DNA of 64,000 nucleotides from Vitellaria paradoxa (taxonomy: Eukaryota; Streptophyta; Magnoliopsida; Ericales; Sapotaceae). Every line of letters starts with the position of its first letter. Position 1 is the stretch's first letter. Position numbers and translations under genes: made by a program. Below the pieces are notes generated by a model. That model saw nothing but the letters and a program-made list of their open reading frames with translations, did no database searches and had not been told where the DNA came from. Below are positions 56,646-64,000 of this stretch, piece by piece. The stretch spans positions 50,000,690 through 50,064,689 of the forward strand of contig CM034236.1 of the NCBI GenBank assembly GCA_019916065.1, written 5' to 3'.

Positions 56646-59600
56646 TCAATTATCTTTCCCCTTGCCACTCCCTTCAGAAACTTTTGAGCCATCATACGCC
56701 GAAAGGAAGAAACTGCCCTGATTCTTCTGCAGAAACCTGCATAATGATAAAAAGCTTTATCGAGCTGCATGATATTAATGCTGTTTGGACCTGATAATAA
56801 AATTAAGCAATCCAATTCCCATTTCTATATTCCAAATACGACTTTGTCTTAAGATGAAATCACAGCCCAAAGCATCAATTTATGGGCGAAGAAATTAGAA
56901 ATAGCCTTTTTGACAAACTACGTTGTTAAATGGCCATGGAATCGAGAAGAAGAAAACGATTTAAAATAGTTTATCCATGTCAGGCCAAAACACAAGCACA
57001 AAAGAAAGGAAAAGGTCAAGAATTCAAACCCAATTAATTCAACAAACGGTCATCCATTAAATAGGTTCATTCTGCAAACACAAGGAGAATTGGAGAAAGA
57101 TTTTTATTTTTCTTTTTAGTTTATCTATTTATTAATTAGTATTCCATATAGCCGACCCCATTTAGTGGGAAAAAGCTTGGTTTGGTTTATTTATTAATTA
57201 TTATTATTTTTTTCGCCGGAGGGGGGGGGGAGGGGTTATGGACGAATGTCCACCGATGATCACTGGTGCTTAAAAAAAAAAAAAGGAAAGAAAAAGAAAG
57301 AATTGTATCATTAATAATCTTCTTATGAGCATAAAATCAGCCACAAAACTATATTTCATCTATCCAACTTGAGTTCAGTAACTCTTGTTTCAGGTCAAAT
57401 TCAATTGAACCTACAAGTCACATTGTGAATGGCATACTCATATACAAAGGTTATAACTTATATTCTATTTTATATATTTTTATTTTTCTAGTAACTGTCT
57501 TCTGTAGAAGTTCAGATGTCAGACTTCTTTGCAACTGCCATGCTGAAGCTTCTTTTGGTCACAGCCCACTCACATCGCTTATTGTATAATGCTTAACACC
57601 ATTCTTTTAGTTTAAAGAAAAAGCCTAATTCCATGGCCATAAACAACAGCATCAAAACATTATTAATATTTATGCAATGCCTGAAACTCATAGACATTAA
57701 ATTTTCTCTCACTTAGTATAATGTAAAGGACAGAGTAGGATAGTCTATATACTTGAGAAAGTCGAGTAACTTCTGTTGCAAGCGGCCCAACGTTTCCTCT
57801 TCAATGTTCACATATGCCAATAACTCAGGCAACTTGACTGCAAACACCAGTAAAATACTAAATTATGAAGACAATTTGAGAAGAAAACGCCTGAGAGAGA
57901 ACATGATGTGTGACTTCAAAACAAAACCAAGTAATTTATACCATCTCAAGGCGTGTTAAAAGTTGGAGAAAATCCATAAGATTTCACATAAAACAACTTG
58001 AAGCTGGCATGAACATGGAACCTTTGCAGAGTAAAAAGCATTAGCATTTATGGAGAGCATACCGAAAAGACGGAGCAAATGTTCAGCACCGTATATACTA
58101 GATGGAGAGACATTATCTGCAACTGCTTCATTATACTGTTGACGCTCTTTTTTGTAGAGAAGAATAACTGGCAATGCTTTGTCAAAGTAACACCGCAAGC
58201 CATTCAATATTTCCCCCACTGAATCAGTCATCCTACATCCGAGAGTAAACAAAGTAAACACAAATGTTAACAGTTAAGAGCTTCTAACATAAGGTTAGCT
58301 TTAAATACAAGAAAAATAATGTTGCGGCAGTCATAATGTAACCATCACGAACAATGACACTCTATATATCCAATGCATACAAAGATATAAACAGATTGGT
58401 GATCTCTAGTACACATCCATAAAGCATGGTCATACAGAAACACCTAAAACCACAACATACCATAAACCCCACATCTAAAGGAGTACCCATTTTTGTTTGC
58501 TAGTGCATTTCAAATCTAGCATTCAAGAAGATGGACAAAAACAGTCAATTATATATGTGTTTTTCTTTTTGAGAGATTTATACGTTTCTTTATGTTAACA
58601 AAATGCACTTTGTTAATTATTGTAAATATAGATACGGAATGACAGCTTTATTCTCCTTCCTAGTATAGAAGATTAAATTAGGCTATGATTCTATTTCCTA
58701 ATTAGTATATGACATTGTGAATATAAATATATGTGCTGAGACCCAAAGGGAATCAAGCAATTACATTCAATACTTGTATGTTTATACACTTGAATGTTTG
58801 AAAACAAAGTTAAAGACCGTCATGGTGTATTTATGACATCTAGTCATACCATTACAGTAATCATGAAAGCAAAGATAATGAACTCACTGACAGTGTCTCA
58901 TAATGGCACAGATATCTTAATAATATCATCCAATTTAGTAAATAGATTGAGTGATATTGTTAATGAACCACAGTGGAACAACTATAGACACTCATCCAGT
59001 CAAAATGGTTTGATTTCAAATGCAGAAAACAAACAACTCATGACCTAATCATATATGGAGCAAAGAAATCAAATGATGTCAGAGTGGACATACCTAGAAC
59101 AACAAGAATTCAAAAGCACAAGCAAAGATCAATCAGGATAACAATTGCAATTCAAATGGAGCATAAATTCACTTACATGCCATCCTTTTTTGACCTGTAT
59201 TCAAGGTATTTTGTCAATATATCATCAACAGTAGGAGAACGCGGAAGTTTAACAAGCTGCCAAAAAAAAAACTCAAATAAATTATCATTTATGTAGTCAA
59301 TTACATGTACTGATATTATGTGGTTCTGAGTTAATTTTGCAGATGAACATGAAACAGAGAGTCAATCCATAAAAAATGGGGATTTATAACAGAGGGTAAT
59401 GGATCACAAACAGTTTTCATATTAATATGGAATGCAGTAAATATTTTTGTTCACAAAAGGACAAAGAAAAACCATTTACTTCACTTAGTTGCATAAGAAA
59501 CAATACCGAGAGAACAACATAGCTGAATCACTTGATGCCCTGAGACCAAATGAATTCTCTGGACTATGTTATACATACATGATGATGATTTCTTGTGGCC

Positions 59601-62600
59601 AAGGTTGCGAATGCCCCCAAGGGGATCAGAGGGAGGAAAGGTAGAGGGTTGCCACAGCCTGGGTATGGCTGATTCAGTACTGATCACAAACAACCAGCAA
59701 ATAAATTTTATGCATTTTCATGCGGCAGTGGAGCTTCGGAACATTATTATTTTTGTTTCATGTGTACTGGGATTTTACTGGAGAGCTGTGATTCTTTGTT
59801 GTATTGGGAAGAGAAGAAAGAAGGCGTGAATGCTGGCTTTGTTTGTATGATGCAAATAATTAGGGGAGAGTACAATTATAGGTCTTTTGACAGTTTAGAT
59901 AATGCTATTTACAGATTGAAGAGCAGTTCTATGTCACCTTTCTATAGCTGCACCTCAGGGAAGTTATGGCCTTGCAGCATTTTCTATATTCATTGTCTTT
60001 AGAGAAGCAAGTGTAAAGGCTGCTGTACATCTTTTTCTAGGGCTTTCTGTTGTATAGAATGGCATCCCCTCTGACTTTAAAATAAAATTTTACTCATCAA
60101 AACAATGAAATAAAATATATATAACAAAAATCTAAAATAAGATTCAACTCGCTACTAGAGGACATTCTGTTACAATCTAAAAATTCATCAGGTACGGGGC
60201 CCATAGACTGTTTTAGGCTTCCTGTGTGGACATGTCTTGTCTAACCAACTGATGAGCATCAATAGACCTTCAAGTATGCCTACAAACAACTTTGTGGAAA
60301 CAAAAATACCTAAAAGCTACCACTAAAACAATGATAAATTTAATGCACTATAGCTTCAACCAAGGGTAATTTTACTGTGCTATAGCTTCAACATGAACTC
60401 CATACCAACAAAAATCATCATGAATCGGAATAGCAATAAGGAAAAAAGTGATTCCCATAACTCAGAAATGAGTACCTTATCCTGCTGAGTAATGAATTCC
60501 CAATCATCAACTAGTTGCTTCTTTAGAGTAGCTGGAATCTGGATCTTGACAAGCTTTTCAACAGAGATACTATCCTTCTAGCAATAATGAAACCCACACT
60601 TTGGTCATCAATATCAAAAGAAGGTTAACCAACAGGCATGAGAAGAAGAAAATTTAGCAAAAGTCCGAGAGAGAGAGAGAAGGGGGGAGGGAGGGAGGGA
60701 GAATGCATGCCAGTACATATGCATGTATACATATGGAATTTTTGTCCCACCAAAGAATAGAAGATCAAAAGAAAGTGATTATATAAGCAAGATGTGCTAA
60801 TTTTTCAGTGTATAAAAATACCACAATTACAATCCATTGACCCTCAAAAGCAATCGTCGGATTTTTCACATCCATGTGCATGCATGTATATATTTTGAAG
60901 AATATTGCACTCCATTAAAGCATAGCTGACGATGGATTTGAAACCAGCTAAATAGTTTGGATCCAGTGTAATGGAGCAAAGTGGAACCAAGTTGAGTTCA
61001 AAGAGGAAATGTTTCACCATGTCAGCAAGATGAGGATTATAAGCATCTTAGCTTTGGAGTGGGTTGTAGGCAATCCCCAAAGTGGCCCATATTGTGCATC
61101 TCCAAATTGGCTCGTGAGGCGACACTTGGACCCATTCCAGCCAAATATACTCACAGCTTCAGGCGTAGCATCCCTTGCCCATCAAGTTGCTAGCTCCCTC
61201 TTAAGTCCACAGAGGACCCCCTCTCCAAGCATCCTGTGAGTATGCCCCGTGACAAGCCAGTAGGCTCACTTCACCTCCCAGACAAGCACCTCCTCAATGA
61301 GCCGATATTGATTGAGAAACTATATGGAAAACACCTCCTTCACTGATGGGTTTCACTTAGGACCACTCACGAGATCAGTGGCTCAAAGACAAGAGCAAGG
61401 ACTCACAAAACTACTAGCTCTTCCCCTCGAAGAGCTATCCTTCAGGCCTTGGCCTTATGAGAGAAAAAGGCCCTTCCCATGTGTTTAACACACCTAACAA
61501 GGAAGGTAATGCTTCCCCAATGACAGCGATTCCTCAAGCATTCTATTGCGCTGTCCCCTCCATACGCTTTTGCTGCTAGGAATGAATATGGAGCAGGGAC
61601 CCACCCCCAACATATGGAACCCCACCCTTGCTCCATTAAGATCAATAATAATTTACTAATTTGCTTGTAAAAATAAAGCAACAAACAAAGAATATACAAA
61701 CTAGCAATTAGAGAAAAAAATAAAAGAAATAAAAATAATAAAGTTACTAATATAAGGCTACAAATGAACCAATCCATTTATGAAGAGATGGGGGCTCAAC
61801 TCATTAAGGGCAAAGGTGCAAGGGAGTCAGTATTTAATCAGCTAACCGACAACGACAACTCTCTCAGTTCGGTTTCGGTAAAGTGTACAGGGTTTAGTAT
61901 CAGTTTCAATATCAATTAGTGATTTTCATATTTTCAGTTAAACTGAAACCGAACCGATTAATAAAAAGTAATTGAACCCTATTGTTTGATTAGAGTATGC
62001 GTGTAAATGAGTCAGTATTTAATTAATTAACCGACAATACTAACTCCCTCAGTTCAGTTTCAAAAGTGTATTGGGTTTTAGCATCGGTATCAAAATTAGT
62101 TTTTTCAATATTTGGTTATCAAAATTTGCCTGTTCGATCACTGAAACCGAACTTATTACACCCTTGGTTAAAGGCTCGACTCGTTCATGTAATAAATAAG
62201 CCAAACCTTAATAAAAAAATTAGGCTAGTTTAGCAAATGAGCCAAGTTTGAACGTTACATAGATCAACTCATTAAAGGGTCGGGCTCATTTAATATTTAT
62301 ATATTATATGAATATATTTATTATTTTGTATTTGTATCATGATATGGTATATTTTCATTCTAAAAATTGTATTAGCATTTTATATAGTTTAAATTTAAAG
62401 TTTGTGTTTATTTACTGAATATAAAAAACAAACCTAAATTATTTAGCAAAAAAAATAATAAAGAATTTTCTTTCTAGCACACAAAAAAAAGGTAAAAACA
62501 AGCCCAGCTCAAGTTTTTCAAATTTCTTAACAAGCCAAGCACGACTATTTAGGCTTTTGACGAGCCTGAGTCTAGGACAAACAAACGAGCTGAGGCCATT

Positions 62601-62942
62601 TGCACCTCCACCAATACGTAGAATTAAAATAATTAAAAAAAAAATTTCAACACTGACTTTTCAACTTTTCAACATATAGAAAGTGAGTTGAGGGTATTTT
62701 TGTAATTCCAAACCTATCAAATTTTAGTTTTTCCCCCTGACCTACCCCTAATCCGTTTATCCCTCCTTCGCACCACCCAACAGGGTAAGATTAGAGAAGA
62801 TTCTGCCTTAAATCGCCCCATTACCATTCCTAGCGGTAGCCTTCCTAGGGCATTAACTACTCAACAACCTAAGACAACACTCATAAATACCCAACACACT
62901 CTCATTTCCTTTGGATATGGAATCCTTTCACCAACCCTTCAA

Positions 62943-62982
<40 letters not shown>

Positions 62983-63769
62983 ACAAGTCTTTCCCTTTCT
63001 TCGGTGACTTGTTCTTCCTCTTCTGCCTCTTGGATGGCTCGGGGGTCAACAAAGAGCGAATGCCTCCATACAAACTCCACTTCCCAAATGAGATGCTCGC
63101 TACTGATCCCTCCTCGAGTTCCAGACCACCATACACACAAGGGTCAGTCATAGAAGAGGAGTTTGTGTTAGAAACCATTTAGGGAATCCAAACTTCTTTC
63201 ATAACTCTTCAGGTCTGCCTAAGATAACAACTCAACTCAACAAAACTTTAGTCCCAAACTAAGGGGGTTGATTATATAAATCCTCTTCCTCAATTCATTT
63301 ATACCATGTGTTATATTTCTATAAGATTATATGAAATAAAAGTTTAATGTTATGTGACACTGCAGGTCAATCTTGTGTAACATTCTCAACCAAGACGTGC
63401 TATAACACAAAATAAGTACAATTATATATATATATATATATATATATATCTGCCATGAATTCTGTACCTCTAAATATGAATTTTTTACTTCCTTTTTTTC
63501 CCCAAAAAGCCCTAAAGAGCACTTGGATTAACCGACCATCTTTCTATTCAATGAACAAATAACATTACAAAACTAAGAACTACAGCTGGAAAGTACTAAA
63601 AATTAATCATCCTCATTAATTGAGCAGCATTTACCAAAAATTGTGAACATTTTCCTTAAACCCCTAAAAGATGAAAAGCAAAGCAACTTATACAGATGTA
63701 AAATATGCAATATTGTATTGAAGTAGACCTCAATGGCTGAGTCACTCTTTCGCTTCTTCCCTTTCGCTA
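56646..63769 (-). CDS. MRG1: MRG (MORF4-related) family chromatin protein, 3' part (MRG1/MRG2 type)
   Basis: Exons in transcript order: 63769-63729, 60577-60476 (or starting 60574), 59256-59177, 58232-58063, 57837-57753, 56736-56646; introns are GT..AG and the frame is continuous over 569 nt (about 188 residues) to the stop at 56646-56648. The visible protein has a basic KGKKRKSD linker, then the MRG domain: KKQLVDDWEFIT, VKLPRSPTVDDIL, LRCYFDKALPVILLY, YGAEHLLRLF and LPELLAYVNI. Plant MRG1/MRG2 read H3K4me3/H3K36me3 through an N-terminal chromodomain and recruit NuA4-type histone acetyltransferases, including in flowering-time control. The chromodomain exons should lie beyond 64000. The last 20 residues (after FLQKNQGSFFLSAYDG) are Ser/Gly/Lys-rich. 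The MRG1 symbol rests on gene order; MRG2 is possible. Confidence 0.92.
57139..57190 (+). mobile_element. RTE LINE 3'-end remnant in MRG intron
   Basis: 'catatagccgaccccattta' followed by 'gtgggaaaaagcttggtttgg' is the conserved 3' terminus of plant RTE-clade LINEs. Near-duplicate flanks 'gtttatctatttattaatta' (about 57119-57138) and 'gtttatttattaattatta' (57185-57203) suggest a target-site duplication around a nearly complete 5' truncation. It is the same clade as the element at 19930-21115. Confidence 0.6.
57215..57238 (+). other. G-run in MRG intron
   Basis: 'ggagggggggggaggggtt' on the plus strand, followed 30 bp later by a poly-A run. G-quadruplex potential, on the non-transcribed strand. 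Confidence 0.5.
59560..60110 (+). mobile_element. Possible decayed LINE 3' region in MRG intron
   Basis: Two overlapping plus-strand frames (59566-59829 and 59760-60002) lie in an otherwise non-coding intron. The stretch ends with 'aaaataaaattttactcatc' followed by A-rich sequence, similar to the 3' end of plant L1-type LINEs. I see no reverse-transcriptase motif. Both the identity and the limits are uncertain. Confidence 0.3.
61824..62155. repeat. Degenerate tandem duplication (~184 bp unit)
   Basis: 'gagtcagtatttaat' begins both copies (61825 and 62009), each followed by 'aaccgacaa', 'ctc.ctcagttc.gttt' and 'ctgaaaccgaac'. The copies have diverged considerably. Confidence 0.65.
62860..63070 (+). 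repeat. Dispersed repeat in MRG intron with (TC)n tract
   Basis: 'ctcaacaacctaagacaac' and 'cccaacacactctcattt' match the repeat in HMA1 intron 4 (44725-44911). An uninterrupted (TC)n run at 62946-62979 lies within it and makes the overlapping short frames low-complexity. Confidence 0.5.
63423..63449. repeat. (TA)n microsatellite
   Basis: About 13 TA units near the 5'-visible exon of the MRG gene. Confidence 0.9.
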
Positions 63770-64000
63770 CTGCAATAATATTCCAAATAAAAACTATATT
63801 TAGTTCAAGCATATCTTTTTAGAACAACTAGGAAATGATAGAAACCAAAAAGCTATGGCAGCCACAATATTTAAAATTACACACATGAAACAAGATGCAA
63901 GTGCAGTATGGAAAATAACATGGATGTCAGGAATGTAAAACCAAGAACGATCCTACTAACTAACGAGATTACAATATCAAAAGGAAAAAAAGACATGTTA
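63770..64000 (-). other. Start of the next upstream MRG intron
   Basis: No exon is seen in these last 231 bases; chromodomain exons are expected further right. Sequence is AT-rich and non-repetitive. Confidence 0.5.

Larger units (their letters stand above)
60578..63728 (-). other. 3.15 kb MRG intron with repeats
   Basis: Between the KKRKSD exon and the KKQLVDD exon. It holds an (AG)n/(GGGA)n run near 60668-60703, an unclassified GC-richer stretch at 61010-61640, a degenerate tandem duplication at 61824-62155, and a dispersed repeat with (TC)n and (TA)n microsatellites at 62860-63450. No MRG-like exon is hidden in it. Confidence 0.55.

Noticed and set aside
59566..60002. Protein-coding gene nested in the MRG intron
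   Set aside because: Frames lack recognisable domains and the 3' sequence looks like a decayed retroelement end.
1..64000. CRISPR arrays, bacterial operons, phage or viral genes, organellar DNA
   Set aside because: No regularly spaced repeats, no ribosome-binding-site-led gene runs and no organelle genes; spliced plant genes dominate.

Overview
This is nuclear DNA from a flowering plant. It is AT-rich, its genes have spliced GT..AG introns, and it carries RTE-type LINE, tRNA-derived SINE and MITE-like repeats with many microsatellites. I cannot name the species; gene content and repeat style suggest a non-grass angiosperm with a sizeable genome. There is no prokaryotic, organellar or viral gene set, no CRISPR array and no complete rRNA or tRNA gene.

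Layout. Positions 1-27.6 kb are gene-poor, with a 2.4 kb repeat block (10.4-12.8 kb), a 5'-truncated RTE LINE (19.9-21.1 kb) and several MITE-like copies. An intronless R2R3-MYB gene of subgroup 22 (MYB44/70/73/77 type) lies at 27799-28830 (+). Positions 28.8-35.9 kb are intergenic, with three MITE-like elements and a SINE flanked by a target-site duplication. A complete 13-exon HMA1-type P1B heavy-metal ATPase gene occupies 35886-50376 (-); I rebuilt it exon by exon to 816 residues with every junction in frame. A broken cinnamyl-alcohol-dehydrogenase-like gene lies at about 54.1-56.1 kb (+). The 3' part of an MRG-family (MORF4-related, MRG1/MRG2 type) chromatin gene lies at 56646-63769 (-); six exons are visible and its chromodomain exons are beyond the right edge.

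How it fits together. From memory, the order MYB73-like, HMA1, MRG1-like matches the consecutive Arabidopsis loci AT4G37260, AT4G37270 and AT4G37280, so this looks like a conserved block stretched by repeats and interrupted by the CAD-like pseudogene. The three genes act in different processes (hormone/stress transcription, chloroplast-envelope metal transport, histone-mark reading), so the arrangement looks like shared ancestry rather than a functional cluster. I found no convincing undescribed system. The most useful leads are the synteny block, the pseudogene with its datable insertion, a G-box array upstream of it, and the well-delimited repeat insertions.
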